64,000 bases of DNA from Amorphophallus konjac (GCA_022559845.1 CM040123.1:315871933-315935932); one strand, 5' to 3'. Counted from the first letter of the stretch, positions 1 through 11,776 are shown. Program-made: numbers and translations. The notes: generated by a model not told the origin, from the letters alone.

Positions 1-1176
1 GGCCTTTACGGCATATGGGAATGGCATCTTCTTGGGCTGGCAGGGTTGATACACCTCATGCTGAGGTCTCGCCATCTCTTGATGAAGTCGAGGGCACTCT
101 CGCCCTTCTTTTGTTGAAGAGAGCAGAGCTCAGCCAGGGAGACCTTGTGCTCGGTCGTTTGGAAGCGGTCGAGGAATTTCTTCTAGAGATCTGCCTAGTC
201 GACTACCGAGTTGGGCTTCAGGCGGGAGTACCATTGGAAGGTTGTTCCCGTGAGTGAGGTGGCGAAGTAGCGGAGGAGGTATGACTCGTCCAACGCTAGC
301 TCGCCCATGGCCGTAATGTAGTAGGTCAAGTGCTCATGTGGAGACCCTTGCCCATAGAACTTCTGTAACTTTGGGGGCTTGGTGTCCTCTGGAGGGAGCT
401 TTTTCGGCTAGTAATGTAGTGCGTAGGGGACACTATAGAGGTCTATAGTGGCAACCCCTTCCCCATACTGGGCGAGCTTCGTCTCGACGATCCGCTCGAT
501 CATCTGCCATTGGGCCATGAGGTTTTCTGGCACCGGCGTATTGGAGGCTCGTGGATGCGCTTCCACTAGAGGTATGTTGAACCCTGCTGCTATCGATGTC
601 CGAGCGACTGCTACTAAGGCGTTGGCACCATTGTGCCCAACTGGTAGTGCCGATGCTTCGGCCAGAGGCCTAGCAGGTTGCTGAGGGTGAAGGTCTTGCT
701 CCTGAAGAAGATCTTGTAGGAGGGGCTTCAAGTGTTGATTCTCCTTCATGAGAATCTCGAGAGTCACCTCTTGAACCTCATTTGGCGGAGGATCATTATT
801 GACTGGCTCTACGTTGATAGGCGCACTGTGATCCTCCACTGGGACCTCTTCAGCGCGTTCTAATGTCTACGATCCGACAGATCTGCCAATGTGGCCCGAC
901 GGCGCCGGAGGTTGAGTTTAATGGCGAGGTCTCCTGTGCTGGGCAAGAGGCTGGTTCAGGTCATCGGACTGAGTATCGAGTTGGTGTCCAGTGGTATAAC
1001 ATGCGAACACCCAAATTGTGTCGTTGATGAGCCGAACCATCCGCTTTTTCTGGGGATACTTCCCAGGGTGGACTAGTGCCCCCAGTCTATCGAAGACTGA
1101 GGTCCGTTGCGGTGAAGCCTCCACCGTAGGGTCGACCCGAGGAGAGCTTGAGGCTGGGCGCTGGCGGATCCCAACG
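1..1176 (-). pseudogene. gag: H1 Ty3/gypsy gag, C-terminal part (broken)
   Basis: Read on the minus strand this is a retrotransposon Gag (structural nucleocapsid protein). It has an N-terminal motif TSVFDRLG near 1100, seen in Athila/Tat-type gags. A coding stretch covers 839-408. Then comes a Retrotrans_gag domain (about 400-20) with recognisable pieces such as FQWYSRLKPNSV, KVSLAELCSLQQ and SALDFIKRWRDLS. In-frame TAG codons interrupt it after LHY (about 408), after NSVVD and before KKFLDRF. The reading frame is otherwise continuous from 839 to the window edge. It resumes upstream at 8583-8757, because E1 inserted at 1176/8583. The gag continues off the left end, so protease and pol should lie beyond the window. 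Family assignment to the Athila/Tat side of Ty3/gypsy is an inference from motifs. Confidence 0.8.
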
Positions 1177-3542
1177 TGATGGGGACATCACCTCCCATGC
1201 CCACGTTCACAGCTTGTCTCCTCGCCCCGATTGCATCCGGCATGGTCTAGTTATCTAATTTTGAGTCCTACGTAATTTTTATTTGAGTCATTTGATGTAA
1301 TTTTCATTTTACTTGAGTCATGTCCCTAAGTCTTGTGCTTATTTCCCTAAGTTTGAGAGTCATTATGTTGTTTAGTTAGTTATTGGGCCCAATTCATTGG
1401 GTTTAGGCCCAAGTGCACCCCCTACCCCCTCGGTTATTTGTCATTGAGTCTTTTGTTAGGGACTTATTGTAAAATGTGAGTTGCCTATATATAGGACCCC
1501 ATTCCCCCCATTTCAACTTAATGAATCAATGAATGAAAAAAACTTGCCATTTTGAGAGTTTACACTTCTTATCTAGTGGAGAGATTCTATTTTTTGGGTG
1601 AGAAACCATAGGGGAGAGATTCCCCACCCTTCCCTCTCTTAATCTCTCCTTTTCACTCCACTTTCTCTCTCCTCAACACCCAAATTCGAATTTTCTTCTC
1701 TCTCCTCCCTTCCCAACCACCTCCACTCTCCACCTACCCCATTTAAGCCTCTTCTCATTCCCCACAACCCTCATCAATACTCCACCCCTTCCCAAGACCC
1801 CCTCCACCAATCCTCTCCTCACCATCCAACCCCCAACTACCCCTCCCACTTTCCCAAGCACCCTTCCCACTACCCCAAGCACCCCTTCCCTTCCCCAACA
1901 CAACCCCCCCATTCCCAAGACAAAAAATTAACCCCACCCTTAAACCTATTTTCGAATATCCTTTCCCTCTCTCCATTCCAACCAAATTCGCAGCCCCCAC
2001 TACCACCATCTATTGGACCCTCTTCCAGACCTTATTCTCCACCTCCCACACCTTAGAACACCCCCTCCAAGACCCCCTTACAACCAGGGGTCACTCCCAC
2101 ACTCATCTACCCCCTTCCCCTTCTTCTTTCTTGGTTATTGGAAGCTACTTCGAAGTTACAGTTTGCTGTCCAGAGGTTGCAGATGAACCAGCAACTTGCA
2201 GCGGCCACCACGACTTCCTCCGGATGAGTTTGAAGACCCAAGAGCCATTGTCGGAAGCGTCTACCAGTCTCCTTCGCAACAGAAGTGGTTTCATCTTCTT
2301 CCGATCTCCGAGCCGTCCAGGAGGTCCATTCTCCCACAACTACGTAGTTCTACCTCGGCTGAGGACCTGAGCCAGATTAGAAGCTCTGCCACAACGAACC
2401 CTGAAGGAATCAGGCCACGAGCTCTTCTGAAAAGTTCTTCCTCTCCCTGTCTACTTTTAGAACCAAGAAGCGGAACTCCGTTCGGCATCTTGCAGCAGAA
2501 GTTACCAATTTTCTTCCTCAGGCATTCGACTCTGCTTCCCACTATCTGCATTGACCACTCCTCACTTTTCTAAGTCCTCTGATCTTCATCGGCATCTTGT
2601 GGCATCCCCGTTTGTTCTGCTGTAAAGAGGACTTATCCACGGTTCCAACGGTTCCAACAGCGACTGATTCGGAGTTCGGGAACGGTCGAAGCAGCCGCGT
2701 CTTCCTGCTGTTGATAGTCTGTTGCAGACAGTCCGAGATTCAGCAACCCTGTTCATACTCCTGCCCAGGCCGCCAGTGACCCCTGAAGAAATTGGAAAAA
2801 TTGAGAGGCACTCCTGTTCTAGATACGAAGAGATCCCCCTTGGTCTCACCCTCGGAGAAATTCCAGAGAGAGTTCTGCGGCCTCCACACCCTCTATCTGT
2901 CAGCTATTACAGAGGGAAGACTGATTCGGTGTCATCACTTCTTCATCACTCTTAGCACTAGTTTCCCCTCCCCGCTTGGCCGACTGAAGGCCCCTCCCTG
3001 TGTGGAGGTAGTGTTTGGATGTAACTATCATCTTCCCTTCCCCACGATCCCCCCCTTGCATGGGGTGTAGTGTTGTAATAGCTTAAACATGTCAAGCTAC
3101 CCCGGCGCGGCGTGTGGGGAACCCACGCTTCCCCGCTCGCCCTCGTCTCCGAGCGGGACCGGTTTCTTCAAACCGGTTGAGTAAGTGCTCCAAACTTTAC
3201 TCTAATTTGTGCTTATTCTTTCAATATTGGTTCATAACTCCGCTGGCCGTGAGTGAGAGCTTGATCCTCAAGCCCCGTTGTCTTGAGTGATCACCGTGGG
3301 GAAGAGAGTAACCGGTGCCCTTGGCACTTCGTCGGTCCCATTGAATTAGGGCATCCACATCCTTGGGTATCAAACTTTGGCCTTGCTGGCCCTCTACCAG
3401 CAAGGGTCTAACCCCACATCCTCCACTTGGCATCGCCAAGTCACCCCGGGCTTGGGTGAGCGACGAGAGAGCGGCGGCCCAATTCGGCCCATTTGAATGC
3501 GATTGTGCTTGCTTGCCTTAAGTCCTTGGTTGTGTCACATCA
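1177..3542 (+). repeat. E1 5' LTR
   Basis: This 2366-base LTR starts TG and ends CA. A TATA box lies at 1484-1495, with an AATGAATCAATGAATG stretch about 30 bases downstream. The region 1660-2130 is strongly C-rich on the plus strand and reads as open, low-complexity frames on the minus strand. I regard those frames as composition artefacts. The LTR matches 6221-8582 along its whole length. Confidence 0.95.
1484..1495 (+). promoter_or_regulatory. TATA box of E1 5' LTR
   Basis: The palindromic CCTATATATAGG sits about 308 bases into the LTR. It is conserved at 6526-6537 in the other LTR. Its place fits the start of the element transcript a few tens of bases downstream. Confidence 0.7.
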
Positions 3543-3544
3543 AT

Positions 3545-3556
3545 TGGTATCAGAGC
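3545..3556 (+). other. E1 primer-binding site (tRNA-iMet type)
   Basis: TGGTATCAGAGC starts two bases after the LTR end. It is the standard complement of the 3' end of plant initiator tRNA-Met, which primes minus-strand DNA synthesis. Confidence 0.9.
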
Positions 3557-3651
3557 AAGTCATTGACTTGTCTCTATCAAGTCAAGTCCTAGGGCATGCT
3601 TGCATTGGAGTCATCATCAATACGACCCTTGCATTGATTCCCCCGATCATC

Positions 3652-5811
3652 ATGGCCACCTACTTAGCCTACTCACCACCCTTGGACTTCATCCTAGATA
3701 GGGATATTACCTTTGACGGATCGCATTCTAGTGACTATCTTAGGTGGGAGGCTACCATAGAAAAGTACTTTGAAAAGACTTGGGTATATGGATGCGCGAG
3801 AGTCCGAAAGGCCAAGGGACGACTTCGGGGTCAAGCCAAAAGTAAGTGGGAACACATAGAGGGCTTAAGGAGGGTTAGAAGACAAGAACCTATTCACTCA
3901 TGGGAAGAGATGAAGGTAGAACTTAGAAAGATCTACATCTCCAAACATTCCCACCCCTCCTACTCAAGCACCCCTAACCCGAGGAGCACTACCACTCCTC
4001 CATCCCCACCCGGCCAACTTGAGACCGACCTTTGGTCTCCACCTCCACCAACCCCAACAAATCACCTCTCAACCATCATAACTACACTTCGCAACCAAGT
4101 CCTCTCCCTTAAGACCCAAATAAACCAAGCATCCACCTCTCCACAATTCCCCTTGGTCCACACCACTATCCCTCCATCTTCCCCTAAAAAGGGTACACCC
4201 CCCCAATCAACCCAAACTGAACCAACCCACCTTCCACTTCCAACCCCAACCCTACCCCAACCTAGGCCACCACTACTTCCACTCCCAACCCAAGTTCGAC
4301 CTCACTCACCACCCCGGGTGCACCATGCCCCAACCATCATCACCCCATCTCCAAAAGACCCTCCCATTCCCTTAAGAAAAGAGGCCACACCCACTCACAT
4401 AGGAATAGTTGCCAGCCCAGACCCTCTCCCCACCCATGAGGAAACCCAAGTTCACACCAATGGTGAGGAAGAGCTTCAACCCTTTACCACTTCAAATTGT
4501 CTGAGTCTTCAAGAGCCACAAACCTTCACAAATGGTACCATAATCATAGATGGGCCCCTAGGTAGATGGCTAAAGGAGAAACCAATTCACCCCATCACGT
4601 CCAATGTCTACCCTCTCATGGAGCTAAACCTCCCCATAGTACCCTTCTCTACCTATCACACCACCATCCAATCATCCTACCAAGTGAAAACTATAGGGGA
4701 TCTTCTTAAGGGCCTAGCATGGCAAATTGAGTTCACTAGCATGTTGACCCCTATGGCCGAACAACCTAGGAGCCTTGGCCTCCTACACCTATGCATCGGG
4801 TCTATCACCTCGGCTTACACCATTGGTTGCTACACTAGCGACCTCCTTCTATTCCTCCCCACACCCGATGAGCCCGACCTTCTCATCCAATTGGAGCTTT
4901 TTATATCGGGTAGAGAGCCAAGCCCTCCCCTCATGGCCAACCCACTCACCAAGAACATTGACCCAATTATCATTGAGAGGGATGACTTATCACCTTTTGA
5001 GGACCTTGAGGACATGGAGCTCCTTCTCCTTAGTAACCCATTTTATGATCCCCATGATCCATTACATTGGGAGTCAAGGAACCCGGGTGACCCAACTACC
5101 TTAACCACCACCTACCTTTCCCTATCCCAACCCACCATGTTTGACCCAATCCACCCCATCCTAGACCCGGGTTACACCTTGGGAGCCATGACCTTGGGCC
5201 ACATATCCCTAGGTAATAAGGTTGTGCTCCACCCCATGATGACCACCTTCTTAGATCCATTCGATCCTTTCCAATGGGAGTTCAAAGGTTGTCCCACACA
5301 TATACACATGGAAGTCACCCTTGGGAAAAACATGCATGTGTCTAGGCTTACCACACCACTTGGCATGAACACTATGTTGGGTCCATTCATTCATATCACC
5401 CATATGTCAAGTAAAAAGTATGAGTGGTCCATGTTCGGATGTAATGGTCCACCTTCATTCATCATGGGTCTTAAGCATGTCAAAGGCATCTACGGATGTT
5501 CGGGTCCCCCGATATTTATCACCACTTTGCATGATAGGGCCACCTACGGGTGTCCCGGCCCACCTAGGCTGACCAAAGTCTACACTACATCATTACATGA
5601 TAGGTCTACTTTTGGTTGCCCAGGTCCACCCATCACCCCTAGAATGTCTGCATTCACAACATTGCATAAAGAGATCCGCAAGCACATTAGCAAGAAGAAT
5701 GTGACTTATAAAAGGCGAGCCGACTCTCATCGACGTCACCAAGAATTCCATGAGGGTGACTTTGTGATGGTAAGGACGAGAGGCTCTCCCCGGGAGCCAT
5801 CTCCAAATTGA
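3652..5811 (+). CDS. E1 gag-like/proline-rich ORF ending in integrase C-terminal sequence
   Basis: This is an uninterrupted frame of about 719 codons from the ATG at 3652. An earlier in-frame ATG at 3493 lies inside the LTR, so I prefer 3652. Residues about 15-110 resemble a chromovirus Gag (FDGSHSSDYLRWEATIEKYF, then KSKWEH, then HSWEEMKVELRKIY). They align in pattern with the E3 gag. A long Pro/Thr/Ser-rich region of no known family follows. Residues about 595-665 carry four copies of a motif [YF]GCxGPP with spacers such as TTLHDRAT. The last 50 residues (KNVTYKRRADSHRRHQEF, then GDFVMVRTR) are the start of an integrase C-terminal domain, which continues in another frame at 5808. No protease, RT or integrase core is present. 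Function is unknown; it may supply Gag-like packaging. Confidence 0.75.
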   Translation: MATYLAYSPPLDFILDRDITFDGSHSSDYLRWEATIEKYFEKTWVYGCARVRKAKGRLRGQAKSKWEHIEGLRRVRRQEPIHSWEEMKVELRKIYISKHSHPSYSSTPNPRSTTTPPSPPGQLETDLWSPPPPTPTNHLSTIITTLRNQVLSLKTQINQASTSPQFPLVHTTIPPSSPKKGTPPQSTQTEPTHLPLPTPTLPQPRPPLLPLPTQVRPHSPPRVHHAPTIITPSPKDPPIPLRKEATPTHIGIVASPDPLPTHEETQVHTNGEEELQPFTTSNCLSLQEPQTFTNGTIIIDGPLGRWLKEKPIHPITSNVYPLMELNLPIVPFSTYHTTIQSSYQVKTIGDLLKGLAWQIEFTSMLTPMAEQPRSLGLLHLCIGSITSAYTIGCYTSDLLLFLPTPDEPDLLIQLELFISGREPSPPLMANPLTKNIDPIIIERDDLSPFEDLEDMELLLLSNPFYDPHDPLHWESRNPGDPTTLTTTYLSLSQPTMFDPIHPILDPGYTLGAMTLGHISLGNKVVLHPMMTTFLDPFDPFQWEFKGCPTHIHMEVTLGKNMHVSRLTTPLGMNTMLGPFIHITHMSSKKYEWSMFGCNGPPSFIMGLKHVKGIYGCSGPPIFITTLHDRATYGCPGPPRLTKVYTTSLHDRSTFGCPGPPITPRMSAFTTLHKEIRKHISKKNVTYKRRADSHRRHQEFHEGDFVMVRTRGSPREPSPN
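5400..5660 (+). repeat. Degenerate in-frame repeat encoding [YF]GCxGPP motifs
   Basis: Four related segments encode FGCNGPP, YGCSGPP, YGCPGPP and FGCPGPP. They are separated by about 17-22 codons, and several are followed by a TxLHDR or TTLHKE piece. The DNA shows matching short direct repeats such as catgataggg and tgtcccggcccacc. It looks like local duplication inside the non-autonomous ORF. Confidence 0.7.
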
Positions 5812-6220
5812 GGCCACGTGGGGCTGGTCCCTTCCAGGTCCTGAGGCGCATTGGTGCAAATGCCTATGAGTTAGATCTCCCCGAGGAATATGGGGTAAGT
5901 CCCACATTCAGTGTCGCCGACCTAGTGCCATACAAGGGACCCACGGTGGTACCTAGTGAGGATATTGAGCCTATTCCCTCCGTTGAGAGAGCACCCACCC
6001 GTGAGGAGAGTCCACCAGCCAAGAGAGCCCAGCGTGAGCGCATTGAACGAATATTGGATGAACATGTCACTACCACCAGGAGCAAGGTATACGAGCGCTA
6101 TCTCGGCAGGTGGATGGATCGGTCTCATTCGGAAGACCTAAGGGCTGTACCACTTCTACACCCTCCGAGGAGGGAAGGACACTTACTCAACGGAGTCGAG
6201 TTCTCCGCACCCCGGGAGTA
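5812..6220 (+). pseudogene. E1 integrase C-terminus and chromodomain-like tail
   Basis: Read with a frame change at about 5800-5811 the integrase C-terminal module continues: GPFQVLRRIGANAYELDLPE, then YGVSPTFSVADLVPYKG. It is followed by a degenerate chromodomain-like segment (RIERILDEHVTT, then KVYERYLGRWMDRSHSEDL). The last residues, LLNGVEFSAPREYD, abut the right LTR. In autonomous chromoviruses this module tethers the integration complex to chromatin. Here it lacks the catalytic core, and the frame change separates it from the preceding ORF. The same ending (LLxGVEFxxP) is found at the same place in E3. Confidence 0.8.
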
Positions 6221-8582
6221 TGATGGGGACATCACCTCCCATGCCCACGTTCACAGCTTGTCTCCTCGCCCCGGTTGCATCCGACATGGTCTAGTTATCT
6301 AATTTTGAGTCCTACGTAATTTTTATTTGAGTCATTTGATGTAATTTTCATTTTACTTGAGTCATGTCCCTAGGTCTTGTGCTTATTTCCCTAAGTTTGA
6401 GAGTCATTATGTTGTTTAGTTAGTTGTTGGGCCCAATTCATTGGGTTGGCCCAAGTGCACCCCCTACCCCCTCGGTTATTTGTCATTGAGTCTTTTGTCA
6501 GGGACTTATTGTAAAATGTGAGTTACCTATATATAGGACCCCATTCCCCCCATTTCAACTTAATGAATCAATGAATGAAAAAAAATTGTCATTTTAAGAG
6601 TTTACACTTCTTATCTAGTGGAGAGATTCCATTTTTTGGGTGAGAAACCCTAGGGGAGAGATTCCCCACCCTTCCCTCTCTTAATCTCTCTTTTTCACTC
6701 CACTTTCTCTCTCCTCAACACCCAAATTTGAATTTTCTTCTCTCTCCTCCCTTCCCAACCACCTCACTCCCCACCTACCCCATTTAAGCCTCTTCCCATT
6801 CCCCACAACCCTCATCAATACTCCACCCCTTCCCAAGACCCCCTCCACCAATCCTCTCCTCACCATCCAACCCCCAACTATCCCTCCCACTTTCCCAAGC
6901 ACCCTTCCCACTACCCCAAGCACCCCTTCCCTTCCCCAACACAACCCCCCCATTCCCAAGACAAAAAATTAACCCCACCCTTAAACCTATTTTCGAATAT
7001 CCTTTCCCTCTCTCCATTCCAACCAAATTCGCAGCCCCCACTACCACCATCTATTGGACCCTCTTCAGACCTTATTCTCCACCTCCCACACCTTAGAACA
7101 CCCCCTCCAAGACCCCCTTACAACCAGGGGTCACTCCCACACTCATCTACCCCCTTCCCCTTCTTCTTTCTTGGTCATTGGAAGCTACTTCGAAGTTGCA
7201 GTTTGCTGTCCAGAGGTTGTAGATAAACCAACAACTTTCAGCGGCCACCACGACTTCCTCCGGATGAGTTTGAAGACCCAAGAGCCATCTTCGGAAGCGT
7301 CTACCAGTCTCCTTCGCAACAGAAGTGGTTTCATCTTCTTCCGATCTCCGAGCCGTCCAGGAGGTCCATTCTCCCACAACTGCGCAGTTCTACCTCGGCT
7401 GAGGACCTAAGCCAGATTAGAAGCTCTTCCACGACGAACCCCAAAGGAATCAGGCCACGAGCTCTTCTGCAAAGTTCTTCCTCTCCCTGTCTACTTTCAG
7501 AACCAAGAAGTGGAACTCCGTTTGGCAACTTGCAGCAGAAGTTACCAATTTTCTTCCTCAGGCGTTCGACTCTGCTTCCCACTGTCTGCATTGACCACTC
7601 CTCACTTTTCTGAGTCCTATGATCTTCACCGGCATCTTGTGGCATCCCTGTTTATTCTGCTATAAAGAGGACTCACCCACGGTTCCAACGGTTCCAACGG
7701 CGACTTATTCGGAGTTTGGGAACGGTCGGGGCAGCCGCGTCTTCCTGCTGTTGATAGTCTGTTGCAGACAGTCCGAGATTCAGCAACCCTGTTCGTACTC
7801 CCGCCCAGGCCGGCAGCGACCCCTGAAGAAATTGGCAAAATTCAGAGGCACTCCTGTTCCAGAGACGAAGAGATCCCCCTTGGTCTCACCCTCAGCGAAA
7901 TTCCATAGAGAGTTCTGCGGCCTCCACACCCTCTATCTATCAGCTATTACAGAGGGAAGACTGATTCGGTGTCATCACTTCTTCATCACTCTTAGCACTA
8001 GTTTCCCCTCCCCGCTTGGCCGGCTGAAGGCCCCTCCCTGTGTGGAGGTAGTGTTTGGATGTAACTATCATCTTCCCTTCCCCACGATCCCCCCCTTGCA
8101 TGGGGTGTAGTGTTGTAATAGCTTAAACAGGTCAAGCTACCCCGGCGCGGCGTGTGGGGAACCCACGCTTCCCCGCTCGCCCTCGTCTCCGAGCGGGACC
8201 AGTTTCTTCAAACCGGTTGAGTAAGTGCTCCAAACTTTACTCTAATTTGTGCTTATTCTTTCAATATTGGTTCATAACTCCGCTGGCCGTGAGTGAGAGC
8301 TCGATCCTCAAGCCCCGTTGTCTTGAGTGATCACCGTGGGGAAGAGAGTAACCGGTGCCCTTGGCACTTCGTCGGCCCCATTGAATTAGGGCATCCACAT
8401 CCTTGGGTATCAAACTTTGGCCTTGCTGGCCCTCTACCAGCAAGGGTCTAACCCCACATCCTCCACTTGGCATCGCCAAGTCACCCCGGGCTTGGGTGAG
8501 CGACGAGAGAGCGGCGGCCCAATTCGGCCCATTTGAATGCGATTGTGCTTGCTTGCCTTAAGTCCTTGGTTGTGTCACATCA
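6221..8582 (+). repeat. E1 3' LTR
   Basis: This 2362-base copy matches 1177-3542, with its TATA box at 6526-6537. It ends at CACATCA, followed at once by the CAACG duplication. Confidence 0.95.
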
Positions 8583-8757
8583 CAACGCGAGCGCTTCTTG
8601 GCTTTTGCCTAGTTGGGTTGGAGAGGCTGAGTGGCTGGGTATCATCGGGCTGTGCCGATGAAGATTGAGTAACGCCACGAGCGGTGCCACGCCCGGTCGT
8701 TCGAAGAGGGTTCCTAGTACTCTCCCTTCGAACAACTTGAGCCTCCTCCAGGGTAAC
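8583..8757 (-). pseudogene. gag: H1 gag, N-terminal fragment between two insertions
   Basis: On the minus strand this reads VTLEEAQVVRRESTRNPLRT, a Ser/Gln-rich stretch, then RQKPRSARV. Joining it across E1 to 1176 keeps a single open frame (SARVGIRQRPAS), which confirms that the two pieces were contiguous. A solo LTR inserted at its upstream edge (GTAAC duplication, 8753-8757 and 21152-21156). The coding sequence continues beyond 21157 only a short way before an in-frame stop. Confidence 0.75.
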
Positions 8758-10129
8758 TGATGTGGCACAGCCCAAGGGTGATAAGGGATGACTGGTTGAA
8801 CCTAAGACCTAGACCCGCAAGCATACAAAGTAGAGGTCAGACTGACGCTAGCGGCTCACTCGCACGGCGAACACGATCTCCCGATGGTTACCGGGGGATG
8901 ATGGCAAGGGTCCGAGGTGGGACCCAATAGATTCTAAAGACCTAGCGGGCTTAGGCTGACCCCTAAGGGCCTGGGGTTGCCAACTATGTGGGCTGCTGGC
9001 ATGCCGGGGAGTGGGTTGGGAGGCACTTACGCACGGACCACGGTGGGCACACTTAAGGTGGTGTGCGAGTCCGGGCTCTCATCTCACCGACCGACGGCAA
9101 GTAAAGACTATGCTAAATAAGCAAAGATTGCAACCAGACAAGGGGGTATCAGATGCTCACCTGACCGATGTGAAAACATCAATCCCGACCGGAGATAAGG
9201 GCGTGCCGGGAAGCGTGGGCATACACCCGCACACCGCGGCGATGGCGCTTGACCTGAAAATAAGTGGGTTACAACACTACTCCTCTCGCAAGAGGGTGGA
9301 TCTCGGGGTGGGGGTTAGGAGATTTACAACCAAATACTACCTCCACACAGGGAGGGGCTGTAAGCCGGCCAGGCGGGGAGGGGAAGTGAAGTTAGAAATC
9401 ATCGTGCTGAGTTCCGCAAATGCTGCCAGCTTTTGGGACCACCGGACAGACAGTCAAAGATGTCACCTCCACAGTCGCCACCGAACTCCAAATGGGATGA
9501 AACCAGTGCCGAAAGTCTCGTACTTTACCCAGAAGGATGTCTGAATTTTCTTGAATTCCCCTGGCGATGTTGCTGGTCGGGGTAGGACCTGGAATAGGGC
9601 CAGACTGCTTTGGTTCTGGCTGCTTCAGCACCACTGCAGTAGGAAGACAAGGTCACCCCGGGCGCTGCTGGGCTTTGATTCAGGCGTGGCTAGAGTCGTT
9701 GGATCCATTGTCGAGTCCTCTTTGAAACGGGACTTGTCTGGGGTCCAATCGGGAAGCCGCTTCTTGGTACTGAAAGGTGACTCGTCATAGAAGATCTCGG
9801 CCAAGACCCACCTCTAAATCCTCATATGGCCGACTGTGGGAGCTTCTGCAAGCAGCTTCAGGTTGGTAGTCTGCAGGAAGACGCGCAGTCGGGGGAGATT
9901 GGCTCCACTGGGCAGCCACGAGCTCAGAATGGGACAAGACCACCACCGTTGCGAAGAAGACAGGGAGACGCTTGCAACAGTACCTCTTGGGCTTTCAGAA
10001 ATGCGAGATGATGTCGTGGCTGGAGCTGCAAGTGACTGGTTCTCTGCAGGTCCACAGCTGCGAGCAGGCCTCCGGTGTATCTCCAAGAGGACAAGAGAAG
10101 GGGGTGAAGGGATGATGCCAAGTGGTGAA
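8758..10129 (-). mobile_element. Solo LTR (minus), 3' half, split by E2
   Basis: Forward TGATGTGGCACAG at 8758 is the reverse complement of an LTR end related to E1's (CACATCA). The matching LTR start is at 21151. With E2 removed, the LTR is about 2.28 kb, close to the E1 LTR length. It is flanked by GTAAC on both sides. No primer-binding site or interior adjoins it, so it is a solo LTR left by LTR-LTR recombination. Short frames here are not coding. Confidence 0.85.
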
Positions 10130-11776
10130 TGTAGACACGTCAAAATTGACGTTACTATGAGTACATCTCATATTGTCTTGTAATGCCCCAATTTGACCCT
10201 CAAATTAGTTCTATTTGAGTGATTTTTCTCACTTTTCTTGGATTTCTCCTTTTTTCACCCTTTTCTTTTTTTTCTTCCTATTTTTCCCTATTTTTCTGGA
10301 TTTTTCAGATTTTTTGGGATTTTTTCCTTATTTTTCTGAAATAACGGCTTGACGTGGGGCATCTTTTAAATAACGACTTACACTTGGACGTTTCTAAAAA
10401 AATTAACGACTACATTGAAGGGCGTCCATTCTTTGAAATTCCTATTTTTTTGGATTTTTCTGGGAATTTTTCGGAATTTTTCAGGAATTAACGCCTTAAA
10501 AGAGGGCGTTACTTTGAATTTGAAAATAATAAAAAAATTCAAAACAATGAATTCACGACGTATGTGAGGGCGTGTCTTTCAAATTAAATTTTTTAATATT
10601 ATTTTTTAACCCCTTCCAGAGGCGATTTGGTGGCCTTCCGGGTGTCAGAAAAATTCGTAAAAATAGTCGTTGGAATCAGGGCGACGAGATGCACCTTCAC
10701 CTAAAAAATGGGAAAATAATATTGAGAAATAAAAAATAGCCCTATTTTGAACTTTTGAATTAACGTCCTAAGCTAAGTCGTGTTTTAAAAGACACCTTCG
10801 GGTAGGTCGTCAATTCTAGAATTGACGCCCTTACCCAGGTCGTGTTTCACTTTCGTTTCTTGCTCGAATGCGGCCTTTCCCCCAAGAGTCCTACTTTGTT
10901 TGGTCATTACCCGTTCTTATCTTTCCCCATCATGGACTCTTGCCATGCTTATCTTGACTTGCCTTATTTATAGAGCTCTCTTGGCTCTGTTATTGGGGTT
11001 GGTTCGGAGGTCCTGATTCGCGGCTTCGGTCTTCTTATTCTTTTTTTCTTCTTCTGTTTTTTTTCCGGGGCTCTTCTTCTTCCTCCCACGTATCTCCCTT
11101 TCCCCTTCTTCTCTGTTTTGCTTTTCTTTTTCTTGTTTTGGTGCTTGCAGGTGCTGCGTTCGGCTGAAGGAGGAGCCTTCAAGTGCATTTGTCTTCATCT
11201 ATCGAAGCCTCTCCCCCTTGAATATCAAAGCTACAGCATCACACAGGCTCCTTCTTATTTTTTCTTCTTTTATTTTGGCATCGATTTACACATATACGCA
11301 TGCATCATCATCTCTCATTGATTTTCATTATTCTTAACGTGTTGAGAAATCTCCCCCACAGTGCAATCCCTTGCACATCTCCCTATTTCATTTACATTCA
11401 TTCATATCATCATATATCTCCCACCCTCATTGCATAGGGGTTTAAGGGCAATCCCCTTAAGGTGTGTATTGTCCCTATTTTTCATGCTCATATATTTTTA
11501 TTGAATTTGATGCTACACCATTGTTTCTAATCCATATCTTTTGGTGTTTGTCTTTTCTTGCAAGGGTAATCAAAGGAAGAACTCTCTTCATCGGCCGGCC
11601 GATTTTGAAGAGAAAAGGAGTACTCACATCCCCCGCATCTTTTGAGGTATTTTGTGATCATCTCCCCATATCAATCTCCTCTTTGAGACCCTCGTGTCTC
11701 TGGCGATCACAACCTCCTTTTAGCACCTCGTGTTATTTCATGCTTATTTAAGAGAGGATTTTTAACCCGATCTACA
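10130..11776 (+). repeat. E2 5' LTR
   Basis: This is a 1647-base LTR. The part 10340-10850 carries decayed palindromes of the form ACG...CGT in two triplets (starts 10342, 10371, 10404 and 10761, 10790, 10823) plus two more at 10489 and 10554. The last 300 bases look almost identical to the right LTR, while the first 200 differ at several sites. Confidence 0.95.

Larger units (their letters stand above)
1177..8582 (+). mobile_element. E1: complete non-autonomous Ty3/gypsy (chromovirus-derived) element
   Basis: Two direct LTRs (1177-3542 and 6221-8582) begin TGATGGGGACAT and end GTGTCACATCA. They flank a 2.68 kb internal region. The five bases CAACG occur at 1172-1176 and again at 8583-8587, a perfect target-site duplication. 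A tRNA-iMet-type primer-binding site follows the left LTR. The interior has a gag-like start, a long proline-rich stretch and an integrase C-terminal tail with a chromodomain-like end. It has no protease, reverse transcriptase, RNase H or integrase core, so it must move with enzymes supplied in trans. It is inserted in plus orientation into the minus-strand H1 gag. In the first 270 bases I count four LTR mismatches and a 2-base indel, so it is moderately old. Confidence 0.95.

Noticed and set aside
1673..2009. Minus-strand Gly-rich frames in the E1 LTR (also 6681-7050)
   Set aside because: They come from C-rich low-complexity LTR sequence, differ by frameshift between the two LTRs and overlap each other in different frames.
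7619..8110. 163-codon plus-strand frame in the E1 3' LTR
   Set aside because: The matching part of the 5' LTR is broken into several frames, so it is not a conserved gene.
9011..9544. 177-codon plus-strand frame
   Set aside because: Lies within the solo LTR, has no recognisable domain and is not open in related LTRs.
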